A stretch of 64,000 nucleotides of DNA from Ascarosepion bandense (taxonomy: Eukaryota > Mollusca > Cephalopoda > Sepiida > Sepiidae): contig JBBBDQ010001279.1 of assembly GCA_037127315.1 (NCBI GenBank), positions 1,151,501-1,215,500 of the forward strand, read 5' to 3'. Position 1 is the first letter of the stretch, and each line of letters opens with the position of its first letter. The translations under genes and the position numbers were made by a program. Of the stretch, positions 45,145-57,317 are shown in pieces. The notes under the pieces are model-generated. The model saw nothing but the letters and a program-made list of their open reading frames with translations, ran no database searches and was not told the DNA's origin.

Positions 45145-45402
45145 TTTTTAAATACATATTTGATATTTGCTCTGTTTGTGCATATATTTTGTACACCTTG
45201 CACTGAAAACTGCCAGCAAACTTCTCGTACAAAGCGTCCATTTCTTTACAATTTAAAAAATAAAATAAAAAGGCAATTGATGAGATTATGTTAATCAGAT
45301 TTGTTCTGTGTAAAGAGTAATTGTCAAAGTTTTAATTCACATTGTATTGCATTTCAGGTATCGCGTTAATGAAAGAGGTACTGTTAAATGATCTGCTAAA
45401 AA

Positions 45403-45640
45403 ATGGCTACTTCCGAAGAAAAGGCACAATGTGTGTCATGGTTTATTGAAACAAAATCAGATACGCAGACTCAGCGAAACTACAGATAAGTATGGAAGAG
45501 ATCCGCTGTCACGTCCGTCGATTCATGCATGCCATAAATGGATTTATGGGAGCAGGGACATTGTTGGATAAAGGGAGGGGTTGACGACCAAGAACACCTG
45601 AGGAAAACGTCGATCGAGTATAGTCTTGATGTGACTCATG
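45403..45640 (+). pseudogene. Mariner-like transposase N-terminus relic
   Basis: Starts MATSEEKAQCVSWFIETKSD, then RNYR, an in-frame TAA, and continues YGRDPLSRPSIHACHKWIYG, a GTLLDKGR-like block and TPEENVDRV. This is the helix-turn-helix N-terminal domain of a mariner-type transposase that begins with the same kind of text in other animals. A stop and frameshift kill it, and the catalytic domain is missing. The TIR element at 18976-19560 could be from a related family, since it keeps only the C-terminal part. Confidence 0.72.
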
Positions 45641-46219
45641 CAACTAATGGTGCCCGTATAGCGGTGGATTAATAGTTTAAAAAAAAAAAAAAAAACTTCA
45701 ATATCTTCACCTCATTTTGTCATAATATCCACATATTTGTTAATTTCCTTTTGTAATATATTTTTTTAAATTGAATTGTGAAGAGATGTTATGAAGAGCC
45801 TGCAGCAGCGATTCTACGAGGGAGAGCAAAAGGGGCGAAGCCTCACACCTGAATTTTGGCTGGGCCCTCGGTTGCCCCTCCCACTTTTATAAGCTTCAAA
45901 AATTTATGAAACTGATAAGTCTCTAAAATTAAAATTGAAGCAATGAGTATCATAGCCTGTATGTTAACTTGGGTTTGTGTCAATCCAGTTGCCTTATTTG
46001 ATGTTTTGTTTCAGGGTCATAGAGAAATCATATCATTTAAATTATTTTCTTTTTCAAAGTAGCTTCTTGATCGTATGGTTGGACTTTTCTTTGCAGAAAA
46101 GCATAAATTAATTTTTTAGCTGATTTATGTACGGCTGTGGTGCCTACAGTATTTTGATTGATTTCATTGCATTTTTATTTTATTTTCGCATTTATTTTTT
46201 TCTGTTTCAAAAACGTTTT

Positions 46220-46255
46220 GTAAAGAAAAAAAAAAAAAAAAAAAAAAAAAGAAAG
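46220..46255 (+). repeat. Poly(A)-rich tract
   Basis: About 30 bases of A with a few G. Confidence 0.9.
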
Positions 46256-47029
46256 AAACCAGAGCAGACGAATCACACTGTTCTGCTAGTATTGACGTTA
46301 GTATTAACCTTTTGATTTTGTTTTTGAAATTAGAGTCTCTTGCGTTCCAACAGCTTGAGAGTGGAAAAGAGGGCAAGAATAGATTAGAATTCCTCTATGA
46401 AAAAGTTATTCCGTTTAATTTAGTGAAGTAAACATACTTATATACAGTACTCAAATTCATTCCTACATTGTGTATACCATAGTGGTGTAGTAAAATGCAG
46501 ACACTGCTTGAGTTTGCCCCACCACCACTTCTCAGAAAAATTTCGGCCCCCTAAGTTGCCCTCCCCCGACTCTCAGAGTTTCACAATCGCCGCTGACAGC
46601 TTATGTTGAGCAGCAACCATCTTTAAAAACCTTTTTGTTAAATGATGGATAACATGTAATTTTATTGATTTATTTAATTTAGTTTTTCCCCTGTTTTTAC
46701 ATTTTTTCCGTTTGGATGGGAGTACAAAAGCTGTCCATTAACCCACGCGCTTTCGGTCACTTCCTTAGCCACTTTCAAACGGGGTGGGGCTGGTGTTGTT
46801 AGTTTCTTTTCATGTTTTGACTGTTTGATATTTATTTTTTATGTGGTCTTTAATACTAGTAAGAAGGTTTATTCCGAGCCTTGGGAGTGACGTGCTGAAA
46901 GTTTTTAAAAAATAGAAAAACACTCCCTCGAGCTCAACACACGATATTTTATGAATGAAGATGAGATACCTATATAGAAATAGTAAGGGTCAATTTGTGA
47001 GTTCTACGAAACTCACCAATTGTCTCTCT

Positions 47030-47075
47030 ACCTACCCTGATGATGACTTAAAAGAAAAATCGAAAGCTTGGACCA
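47030..47075 (+). other. Hammerhead-like hairpin
   Basis: CCTGATGATGACTTAAAAGA then AAAATCGAAAGCTTGG: CTGATGA and GAAA cores around a weak stem II. It lacks a good stem III and cleavage site. Confidence 0.35.
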
Positions 47076-47269
47076 CTATTTTTGTACACTTCTTCTGGAA
47101 TGAACTTTGGACAATTTCTGACAGAATGACCACCTTGCCTAAGGATTATTCGTAATTTGGACAAGTTAGTCATTAAAATTAATCTGCACAAATGCCGTTT
47201 TTTAAATTGTATTTTGCCTAACAATTTCTACCGAAATACATAGGAATATATGACAAATAGAGAAAATAA

Positions 47270-47385
47270 GAAATGTGTTTTAATCTAACCTGTTTCACGT
47301 TTATTAAAGCTTCTTCAGAGATCTAACTCTGAATAAGATTTAATAAAAATGAAACATTAAAACTTATTTCATCATTTTGATGGAT
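47270..47385. repeat. Short inverted repeat
   Basis: TTTAATCTAACCTGTTTCAC and GTTTATTAAAGCTTCTTCAGAG face ACTCTGAATAAGATTTAATA and AATGAAACATTAAAACTTA. Related to the tandem units at 33425-33700. Confidence 0.65.
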
Positions 47386-48351
47386 TTCGGTCCATATATT
47401 CAAGTTGAACTTGAATATATGGTTGACAACTTCAAGTTGTCAACCAATATAACTTGAATTATATAAATATAAAAGTGGCAGATAGGTAAAATCCCAACAG
47501 ATATCCTAATTGTTGACAAAAAACTGATTCAGCCAGAGGGCTCAATGTAAATGAAATTATTTATTTGCAGAGCCGAATCTGTTTCTGTTAAGTAAAACTT
47601 CGAAAAATACATTTATAGAATGATCATTTCAACGAAATAAATTTCGCTCCATCAGCGATCTTTTTTTATGATGGAAAAAATTCAAAAGCTTTTACCGGAA
47701 TCTCACTTCAAGTAGTGGAGAAAAAAAAAAAAAAAAAAAAAGGAAAGAAAAGTATTTATTTCGTTGAAATGATCATTTGATATACGTAAAAATCTTCGAA
47801 GTTTTATTTTAAAAACACACACATATCTTTGGTAATTGGTACGGATAATTCCACGGATGATATAATGAGATAAGGATTCAATCTTAGATACTAACAGAGT
47901 ATTATGATAAAAATAAGACAAATGTTTTACAACTCAATCGGCAATATTATATTTAATGAATATATAAATATTCAACTCTTCAGACCGAAACTTTACAAAA
48001 TTAAATTTTTGACAAAAAAATAGTCGCTAAAAATTAAAAACGTGTTCAATGCAATTTTCAAGAAACAAAAATTAAAATCGTAGAGGAGTTTAAATTTTTT
48101 TAAATTCGAAATGCTACCACGGTTTATATAACAATTTTTAAAAAGAATAAAAAATTCACTTTCTGTCAAAAATAACGTTTATATGAATGAAGTGTGCAAA
48201 TTCAAATAACGAAAATACAGCGAGCGATTTAAGACATAAAATTTGACACAGAAACCAACCACTCTTGGTCAGATAGAAACTCTCCCTCTGCATTAGAGAG
48301 ACAATTACGAACTAGCCCGAAATGCATGTATGTGCACATGTGACGCATGTT

Positions 48352-48610
48352 TATCTGAGATGAGGTAGTATTTACACTATTCGGACTATTGTCCTCATCT
48401 TGGTTGCCATTTGTACGACGTTTCGCCCGTTGTACACTCTGGCCTTCTTCAGGTGCTAGGAATTTTGAACCAAACCCTTTATTACGATCACTGGGGTATA
48501 GCATTCTCATTCCTTGTTCAAAAGCTTCTTTTGGTTGTCATGTGTTAGTGGTGAACAAGTGACTTAGAGAGTCGGTTTAGAGGGAGATAACCTCTTCTGG
48601 CGCCCCGTAG
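48352..48610 (-). mobile_element. SINE B, truncated and rearranged
   Basis: The minus-strand tail (48352-48540, with GGCCTTCTTCAGGTGCTAGG on the plus strand) is followed by a plus-strand SINE B body piece (GTTAGTGGTGAACAAGTGAC to GAGGGAGATAACC), so the copy is partly inverted. Confidence 0.7.
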
Positions 48611-48619
48611 AATCGCCAC

Positions 48620-48885
48620 TGGCGGTAAGGTCTCATTATTTTACATGTGAAATGGCTAGATGTAACCATAAGTTCTATGCTAAAACAGTTTATTCTTCTC
48701 GCTTATGACGCTCTTCTGGCTTCTTGCTTTCCAGTCAACTTTAATCTTCAAAAATTTAAATGCAATATTCTTGTCTTGTGTTTTCTTGTTTATTTTATTT
48801 GTATTTCTCTCCTTAATCATTTTTTCCTCATATTCTTTCACGCTCAGTGGCTTTATTGCCTTGCTTAGGGTGAAAAATGTTTAAA
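48620..48885 (+). mobile_element. Jockey-like LINE 3' fragment
   Basis: GGCTAGATGTAACCATAAGT, a decayed LWNSLP region and AATCTTCAAAAATTTAAATG, then the tail CTTTATTGCCTTGCTTAGGG. Confidence 0.72.
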
Positions 48886-48889
48886 AAGA

Positions 48890-50030
48890 ACTCTATAATG
48901 TTTCAGAAAATCCAAGTTCTTTTTACAATTAACCATAATTTGTTTAAAAAAAGAAAAAGAAAAAACATTTCTAGTAGCGAAACGCACATGCGAATACAGT
49001 TCAGTCGTATTTATTTTTCCGGGCCCCTTAAATAGTATATGGAAGCTACACATCAAAGCAATAAACGTAATCAATTTGGTGCAAATGACTTTCAGCTAAT
49101 ACTGTGTTGCATATTTGAATAAGATAGCACATCTTGTGCATCGTCTCACGTTGATTATTGCCTTCGTTTGATTGTTATGATATCTGAACTGACCCATCCT
49201 GCCATGGAGCATTGCTCTCAGCAAATTGCGGAAAACAATTTTTTTTTATTCATTCGATCGTTCACACTGCCTTCTCCATAATTTGCATATTTTTTTTTAA
49301 CCTTTTGAATCATTTTCTTCTGTTTACAATTTCAAATTTAAATAATCGAAAATCCGTCAATTTTTTTGTCAGTGTTGCTTTTTTTGTTTTACAAGTTATG
49401 ACAACTGTTACTACAAACAAATTGATCCTTCTGTATTTAAAATCTAATCCCCGTGCCATCTAACAAGAAAAAGCGCTACGGGGTTTTGAAGTAAAGTATC
49501 AGTTTTTTATCCAGCCACAAAAACAAGTTTTCCAATAAAGACAATTTTTTTTAGAAAAAAAAAGCAAATTGAATGTCAATCAAGAAACTTGTTGCTACCA
49601 TTCTGAGAAAAAACGTAATTAGAAATATCCTGGAAAAAAAAAAAAAAAAAAGTGTACATGTATTGTACACTTATTTTTAGCTGTAATAATAAAGAAAAAA
49701 CATTTCCTTTGCATTTTATTAAAAATAATCTATTTTTAAACCAAAAATACTTGTTTTTAGCCTTTTAATTTACCGTACACAGAGTCAATATTGAATAAGC
49801 TAAATTTTAAAATTGCTTTGATTTTATTATTTTTAATAATAAATAAATACATAAAATGATTAATCATTCTGTTTTTTAGTCTTAAAAAGTTAATAATCAC
49901 TAGTTTTTGTTTTGTTTTTATACCTTTAGGTATTTCTACGGTTACGAGTTCTTTTTCAATTTTTTTCTATCTCAAAGAAACTAACGACTAAAAATTAAAA
50001 AGAAATTGGTATTTAAAACAGTTATTTTAT
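48890..50030. other. AT-rich, no recognised feature
   Basis: No SINE, LINE or coding exon seen. Short A and T runs only. Confidence 0.4.
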
Positions 50031-50440
50031 AGTTTTATTTCATGTATTTTTGTTTGTTTTATGATGCATTTTAGTTATTTTTTCCTAAGAATGCATTTTT
50101 TTTATGTGATTTATTTTTATGACGCATTTGTCTTTATTTTATGCATTTTATTGATTTATAGTGCATTTTTTGTTTTATTGCATTTTGTTTTATGATGCCT
50201 TTTGTTTTATGTATTTGTTTTATTGTTTCTTATTTTCATTTAAAAGGCATTTTTATTTTATGTATTTTTATTAGTTTTACGGTGTATTTGTCTTACTCTT
50301 TAAAACTTTTTTAGTCTTTTGAATCAAATAATTTGATGTATTTTTCATTTTTATTTTAATATTTATTTGAATTTGTCATGTATTTTTGTTTTTATTATTT
50401 TATGATGTATTTTTATTGTTTTATGTATTTTTATTTTTCG
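50030..50440 (+). repeat. Degenerate TTTTATGNATTTTT-rich tract
   Basis: More than ten spaced copies of strings such as TTTTATGATGCATTTT, TTTATGTATTTTTAT and ATGCATTTTATTG. The period is irregular, so it is a decayed low-order tandem. Confidence 0.7.
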
Positions 50441-50866
50441 AAGATAAAAAAAAGTTAAAGCATCCGTTAGTATTTTTAGACCAGGAATACAATTCGACAT
50501 TGAGAAAGAATTTTTTTATTTTGTAAATTCACACGAACTGAAAATAGCTACAATAAATATCCGCTCAGGAAGCGTTCAATGGCGAAAGAAAGAAGTTACA
50601 TGGGGATCATCTTTCCTTCTAAATTATTCTTGAGAGAAGAATCCAGATTAAAGAAAAGAAAAAAAAAAAAAGAAAAGATAAGTAATAATCGAGGAAGGTT
50701 GGTTGAGTGATTATTACTTTGTATTGTGTGGGTTGAGTTAGTGGGGAAAAGATCAGACGAGATGGCTAGCAGCTGCTAGGCACATGAAAGCACAAGCAGC
50801 CAGGTGAACAAGAAATAATATTAATAATAATAGATATGGCGGGAGGTACCAGATATAACCAGGTGC

Positions 50867-50868
<2 letters not shown>

Positions 50869-50910
<42 letters not shown>
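50869..50910. repeat. (TA)n(CA)n microsatellite
   Basis: TA run of about 30 bases then ACACACAC. Confidence 0.9.
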
Positions 50911-50914
50911 GACT

Positions 50915-51254
50915 CAGAATATGCAATGTTTTACTTTTTCATCCAATAGTTTTTAATGCGGGCGCAAACATGCGCGCACGCGAAATTCTAATTTTCCAGT
51001 TTATAATAAATTTAAATTAACATTATACAAAACAATAATAAAAAAAGCTTAACTTTATTTATCCAGAAAAAAAAAAAAGAAAGAAAAAGATTGGTATATT
51101 GTTTTTAAAATAAAGACAAGTAATAAATGAGAAATTGTGGAGGGAAAACACACACCTGAACTGAAACCTTTCCCACTTGTTTCTTCTTCCTTCACCTCAA
51201 CTAAGGTGTTAAAAAGAAAAACCTATCAATGGCGAATTTCGGGAAAGAGTGTGG

Positions 51255-51286
<32 letters not shown>

Positions 51287-53255
51287 ACCTATAATCTCAG
51301 GAGAGATTAAGAAATGAAATCTTAAGTAAGGATAAATTCACTAACAACAGATTAAGTTTTTATTTAATTCTCGGAAAAACAAAAACAAACTTAATTACCT
51401 ATCTGAATAAAATAATCTATTTAGGTCACATGCGCTTTTGAAACTTTTTAATCAGAGGCCTTTCTTTTAAAAAAAAGAAAAAAGAAAAAAAAAAAAACAG
51501 GGTACATAACATTTTTAACAAAATAATATATAATTCATTTCTATGATTCCATATAATATTCCAATAAAGATAGATAGGTAAGTATGATAAAAATACGAAT
51601 TCCCACCTGTGAAATTTTATTGTTTCTTAAGGAACGAAATGGCAAAGAGAAATAATTCAATTAATACAGCAAGATTCAAGTCAAGATGCTCCTTGGTTAG
51701 GGCAGCGGCCTCTCCTAACCGGCAAATTTAATTAAAATTATTTATTACCAGGCATCGATTTACATTTAAAATCTTCTCAATTTAAACTTGATTTTATTTT
51801 TCCTCTCTACATTTTAATGGATTTTATTTTTCCTTAATGGAAAAACCGTTCAAGAAATGACAAGAAGCATGTTAGGTTGTTACTAGCTACAATCTACATC
51901 AATTGCAACTAACTACTAAATAGTAGTAGCAGTGACAAATGAAGAAGAATAAACTTGATTTGTTTCTTATAACAAAAATGATGAAGAATTATCGACTGAA
52001 ATTATGTTTTGGGCTTGTTTAGTTTAGCAAGAGAATCAGCAATCGTCACATTTAAATTAATAGAAGAAAATAAAGCGCAATTCTTGAATCTTTAAAGCTT
52101 TTTAAAACGTATAGATGTGAATAAATGTCTATTTTATTAAAATACAAAGTAGAACCAAAAGAAAACGAATCACTTTTTTTTTTTCTCAATAACAGGAAAA
52201 ATAGAAATTATTTTCATTATTTAAATCTCCCATCAATTCTATTTACTGGGAGAATGAATTCTTGAGTAGAAGAATAAAATGAATGAATGAATGGGTGAAG
52301 AAAAACGATTTGATTTTGGAATTTGGATGTAGTTTATTCAAACACACTAGAAAAAAAAAAAACACCAAAAACGAAAATAAAAAAAAAATATTTATTCTTT
52401 TAATTTATAAGGAAACAACAAGTAATCATAAAAACATGATACAGATGAAAATAAAATTACAAAGTATTTTTATATAGGGATAATATTCGATCTTTTTATT
52501 TTATTCAAATTTGCAATTATCAGAGAAAGTAAGGAGGTAGTACAATTAAATGTCATACAACCCAAACAAATGTAGATTTTTCCGATTTTATTATTAATTA
52601 AATTAAATAGAAATTTTCTAAATGTTGACTAAGGTCCGAAAGCTAAAAAATGAGATTATTACAACAATTCAGGAATTAAGAAAATATATCCTTTTAGTTT
52701 TGCAGATAGAAAAACAAACAGGGTGGATATGCATTCCAAGTTTAAAACGAAAGCATCTTTTGCCAAAGATCTGATAATTAATAAACGAAAAAAAAAAAAA
52801 CCTTAAAAGATATGGATGTTGGAGCCTTATTGTTAGGTAGATGTTCTTTAAATTTATAAGAAACGCGAAGGTTTAAGGAAGCAAAAAAACTGCGCATTTT
52901 TGCTATGAAAATTGAAATGGTGGTTAGTTGGGTTAAAAAATTAAAGAGACCCTTTTCGTAAACATTTCAGTAATTAGCAATCAGCTTGATTAACACGGAA
53001 ACGACAGACAAGCATTGTCCATCTATTCTTTTTTAGATTTCAAGTTTAAAAAAATAGAACAAGCAAAATACAAGAGTAAGAGGGCCATACCTGTGTAGGT
53101 GTGTACAAGTGTTTTTTTTTTTTTGGCTTAGAGAAAATTATTTTGTCAAATAAAGAAAGAAAAAAATGATGATAAATAGATTATAGTAAAGAGAAAAAAT
53201 AGAGATCTAACTTAAAATATTCAAGTTAATTAATTTTATTTATTATTTTGTTAGC
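50915..53255. other. Intron 1 start, transposon-poor
   Basis: The first 2.3 kb of the intron downstream of exon 1 lacks the SINE and LINE families of the rest of the intron. It has several A runs (51257-51280, 51484-51497). It could hold intronic regulatory elements; nothing specific was recognised. Confidence 0.4.
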
Positions 53256-53259
53256 TTAC

Positions 53260-53335
53260 CTGAGATGGCTGCGCCGATTTTGCACAGGTGCACCATTAAC
53301 AACACTCCCGTTAGCAAAAGTCCTCTCTCCATCAT
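53260..53335 (-). CDS. Calsyntenin-like signal-peptide exon (coding exon 1)
   Basis: First coding exon: 25 codons plus one base, MMERGLLLTGVLLMVHLCKI then GAAIS. A short charged start, a leucine-rich core and small residues before the exon end make a typical signal peptide. The donor is CAG|GTAAGC at 53260/53259. The single extra G joins AC of the exon at 415 to give GAC, so the reading frame continues as DPNFYDP. Translation begins at either of two adjacent ATG codons (53335 or 53332); I chose the first. It fits calsyntenin, whose mature N-terminus starts near the first cadherin repeat. The assignment depends on the join to the distant exon, which would be settled by a transcript. Confidence 0.82.
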
Positions 53336-54562
53336 TCTAAACTCCGTTCATCAAGTAGAAAAGTCCAATCGAAAAAAAAAAGATGTGCACGCTTCAGTGG
53401 ATAGAAAGGGTAATTTCCCCCCTCGAAAGATATGGGTAAAATTTGTGTCTTAGTGTCAAAAAAAAAAAAGAACTAATCACTGAGTGTCCGGATATTGCTA
53501 TCTCTTAGCCTCAATATGGCCAAATGTGAAGCTGGTTATGATAATAAACAAGTGGCTATGACGTAAGCTCTCCGAGGCAACCTCCCTCCAATTATTATCG
53601 GCGCAAACGGAATTGCTAAACAAAATACGACGGTTTTTCGTGTTAGGTTCCCAGTCGAAAAATAAACCATTAATTCGTTTTTATTTTTAATTAATCTTAT
53701 AGTTAGATCATCGCGAGATATCTAATTAAATAATTGTTTTATTTGCCGCTTAACGGAGCGGAATACGTCTTTGTTGGAATATCCGGAAGTTTTCTCTCGT
53801 TTCGTCTTCCCCCCATTTGTCGTTGTGGGGTTTGGAGGGGAGACGAAAATATTTTTTTATTATATCTCCAATATTTTAGTATTAATAATGTAAAGAAAAA
53901 AAAGCATCTATCTACTTAAAGATGTTTTTTTTAAAGTTACTTTTTATATTTTATTTATTTAAGTAGCACCTCTTTTTTTTTTTTTTAACAAAGTCAAATG
54001 GAGCGCAAAAAAATAACAAACTTTTAAGGTTGTTTTTTTTTTCTTTTTTTAACGCTAATCTTTTTTGGAAACTTGTTTAAATTTGCTTTTATTTCTTGCC
54101 ACAAAACAACAACAAAAAATCCGTCTTATTTCGTTATCAAATTCACAATTTTCCAGATTCATTGTAACTCTTATGTTTAATTCGCAAATTAATTTAAAAT
54201 AGACTAAAAATTACATGCAACTAATTACTTTTCGTTTTAGTTTCTTTTTTTCTTTTCTTTTTTCAATTATTTTCGTCTCTCTTTGCCAACGTGAACGTCT
54301 CTTAGTTTAATTTTTTGTTTAATTTTCGGTACGTACTTATTTTTTTTAACTTGAAAAATATTTTTTCTGTTTTGATTTAACAAGAAGCAAAAAAAAAATA
54401 TTTCTAAATTCATAGTGGGGTAAAAAAAAAAAAATTGACACGAAAGTGCATCTTTTATCTCCCCCCATTGTCTCTTGTCCAACGATATTTTTACCACAAA
54501 AACAAAACAAAATATATATACATACATACAATAAGGGGAAAGGTTTCAACCACAACAAAATA
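53336..54562. promoter_or_regulatory. Candidate bidirectional promoter and 5' UTR region
   Basis: Lies between the calsyntenin-like start (minus) and a candidate gene start (plus). CpG dinucleotides are more frequent at 53500-53830 than in the surrounding AT-rich DNA. Seen here: a CREB-like TGACGTAA at 53559-53566 and an ETS-like CCGGAAGT at 53783-53790. There are no SINE or LINE copies. Factor binding is inferred from short motifs only, and the transcription start sites are unknown. Confidence 0.5.
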
Positions 54563-54596
54563 ATGTCTCAAGAATATCTCCTTGCTGCTAATACAG
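54563..54596 (+). CDS. Candidate first coding exon of divergent gene
   Basis: MSQEYLLAANT plus one base, ending ACAG|GTAGGT, a fair donor. An A at -3 and AAAATA before ATG give a usable start context. The extra G joins AT at 57318 to make GAT, so the phase matches the second exon. I do not recognise the protein. The exon is short, so chance is a real alternative; the shared phase and divergent position near a promoter argue for it. Confidence 0.42.
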
Positions 54597-54599
54597 GTA

Positions 54600-56790
54600 G
54601 GTTGGCAACAAAATTCCTAAATTTCTGTAACAATCCTTTAAATTAAATACTAATTGTCTCCTTTTTTTTTTTTAAATGCTAAACTATATTTGTTTGAGCA
54701 TTTTAAAACACGATACTTTACCCGTCAATTATCGATGTAGGTATTTTTATTTATTCTCTTTCGAATTAAAAAAAATGTGTTGATGTCAATTTCCCTGAGG
54801 AGATGGCAGGTGCGTGATTTATTTATTTATTTTTCAACAATATAAAAAGAGAGAATAAGTTTAATTTTTGTTATAAGCTTGCAATTAATAAATTTGCATC
54901 TTTAAAACCATTCTCTTTTCTTCTTTAAATATTCTTTATTTACTTTACGATTGGAATTTCAGCTCTGTTTGCAATCAGAAAATGGGTTCTTTACCTTCTT
55001 CCTTCAGTGTAACAGTGTATTTTTATTTTAGTGTTTCAAATAATAATTGTGGAAAAATTAATTAAAAAACAAACAAACTCATGACTAAACTTTAACATTG
55101 TTTTACTCGTATATAAACCAACAATTTGGTTTGAAAATTTCAACTTAAATGTTTCCTTTTTTAAGATCTTTGCATCTGAAAAACAAAAAAAAAATGACAA
55201 AAAACGCTTGCGTCGCTAATAATTTTATTTTTTCTGATTTTATTTATTTATCGACATTTTTAAGCACTTCTTTCCTACCTGGGTATATCTTATTTCATTG
55301 AACTAAATCACGGATGATGAATAAGTTCTTTTTATTTAAAAACTAAAAGGAAAATATTTTCTACCATCTTGGATCATAAAGGCTAAATTAAACAGCTATA
55401 TCATATTATAAAAAAGCAAAGATAAGTAATGTTTGATGATGACTATAAACAAAAGTATTTAGTGACTATAAATAAAAATATTTAACACTTATGTATTTAT
55501 CTTTTCTTTTTTAATTACCATAAAATCTCTTAGCATCCCAAAATAATTGTTGTTCCTATGGTCATCCGTAGAACATAAAGTAGGTCAATAAAACTTTACT
55601 TAAAGTGGTACCTTCATTCTTAATGAATTGTATCAGATTTTTAAATTGTTTTTTATTATTATTTTCTTTCTTTGTTTAATATATGTTGCAATATTTCTTT
55701 TAAATTGTTAATTTAAAAAGATCAATCGTTTTTTTTTAGTCTCTGGCAGTAGTTTTTATTCTCTCTATAGTCTATGTTAAATTAAAAAAAAAATGTATAT
55801 TGTGTTGCATTTTTAATTATTGTTTTGCTTTGAATTTGAAACAATACATCTTTATTGATTTATTATTCAGTATTTATTTGATTTTTTTTTTTCAACATTT
55901 GTTAATGTTATGTTTTATTGTTCTTACCGAGCCACTAGTTGAATGTTTCCAAATGACCCTGTCTAAGGGTAAACTATGGTGTTTTCTTTCGTTTCTTTCT
56001 TACCCTCAAATGCTGCAATGAATACACACTTGAAAAGTTAAGACTTTGCAAATAATAGCATCAGTCTAAACAAATTTTGTTTACTTAGCACAATTTGTTA
56101 TTTAACAAAAAACAATCTTTTTCTTCTGATTCACTTTTTTTTTGAAATTTTTATTTGGGGGTACCTGCCCGTGTTTTTATGCTTGCTTTCTTCCGATCGG
56201 CAGCAAAAACCAAGTAACCAACACTAAATTTAGAATAGAGAACATATTCACACAAGAGTTCGTATTTTTGCTAAATCATATAGACTATATTTTTGTTTTA
56301 ATTATGAACACATTTTATATCCTTATCCAATATGATCGACTTTGTTTAAATAATTTTAAAATTAATAATAATAATGGCAACCCAAGATGCCCCAAATTAT
56401 TTAGACGAAAATCTTTCCTAGTTTAATCTATCTAAGTAAGTTAAAAAAAATATCTACATTTTTTTTTTATTCGAGACAGGTGTCATAAAATAACTCGTGA
56501 GAAAGCATTTTATTAAAGTCATAAAATTTTCTCATGAACAAGCAGTAAAAGGGAAGCCATACATAGGAGGATAAAAGGTTAATTACAAGGCCAGACAAGT
56601 TAGATAAGTGTTTAAACTGAGCTTAAAATTTTTAAAAACAAACTTTATTCTCAACACTCATATAAAAAATAATAATTAAACAGAGTTTCCCAAACTGTTT
56701 TTTTTTTTTTATAAAGTTTAAATAAATTTTATTTTTCTATACATACTAAAATACAAATCTAGCTGTTCTCCATCCCAGATTTCTACAATT
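54600..56790. other. AT-rich, no recognised feature
   Basis: Would be the intron of the candidate divergent gene. Poly(A)/poly(T) runs and scattered short ORFs only; no transposon was recognised. Confidence 0.4.
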
Positions 56791-56797
56791 CTTTCCC

Positions 56798-57290
56798 CAT
56801 TTAGAATTGCAATTAGAATTATTTTGTAATTTGTTTTTCATTGTAACAGGATGAAATCCCAGTAGACAAAACCCCAGCCTCTTTTCCCAAGAGTGGTGAT
56901 TTTCTAAGTGTAAGAGTGGACAAAATCCCAGTCTCATAAAGAAAACAAATTTTAAAAATTCAAGAAACTTTTAATTAAAATTTTATGTTAAATCGCAACA
57001 ATAATAATAATATCCGATATGTGCCTTCCAATGTCAAATTAAGACAATAAACACAATACACTTATTTTATACTCCATTTTTACTTGAAACAAATGCATGA
57101 CAATGAATGTAAATGCATATGTTATCTTGATATAAGCGAATGACCTTTACACCTAATCTTATTAATTAATCTTGTATGAAACTGGGATTTTGTCCACTTT
57201 GGGATAAGAGGCTGGGTTTTTGTCATGGATTCATTTTTCCTTATGTTAGTAAACAATTTATAAAACAAAATTGTTTTCTTAATTGCAATC
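56798..57290. repeat. Inverted repeat just upstream of the candidate exon 2
   Basis: Left arm 56798-56937 and right arm 57176-57290 pair: minus-strand GACTGGGATTTTGTCCACTC corresponds to ACTGGGATTTTGTCCACTTT, and both arms hold AAGAGGCTGGG.TTTTGTC in inverted orientation. The outer parts (TTGCAATTAGAATTATTTTG and AAAATTGTTTTCTTAATTGC) also pair. Spacer about 240 bases. Confidence 0.8.
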
Positions 57291-57317
57291 AAATAAAAAA
57301 AAAAATCTTTATTTCAG

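Larger units (their letters stand above)
416..53259 (-). other. Intron 1 of the calsyntenin-like gene (about 52.8 kb)
   Basis: The intron runs from a CAG|GTAAGC donor (53260/53259) to a TTCAG acceptor (416), phase 1 at both ends. No convincing same-strand coding exon was seen inside it. It holds nearly all the SINE, LINE, Penelope, mariner, foldback and microsatellite features listed here. Undiscovered microexons cannot be excluded by eye. Confidence 0.75.

Noticed and set aside
51670..51725. tRNA-like GGTTAGGGCAGCGGCCTC
   Set aside because: No cloverleaf with a T arm could be folded around it.
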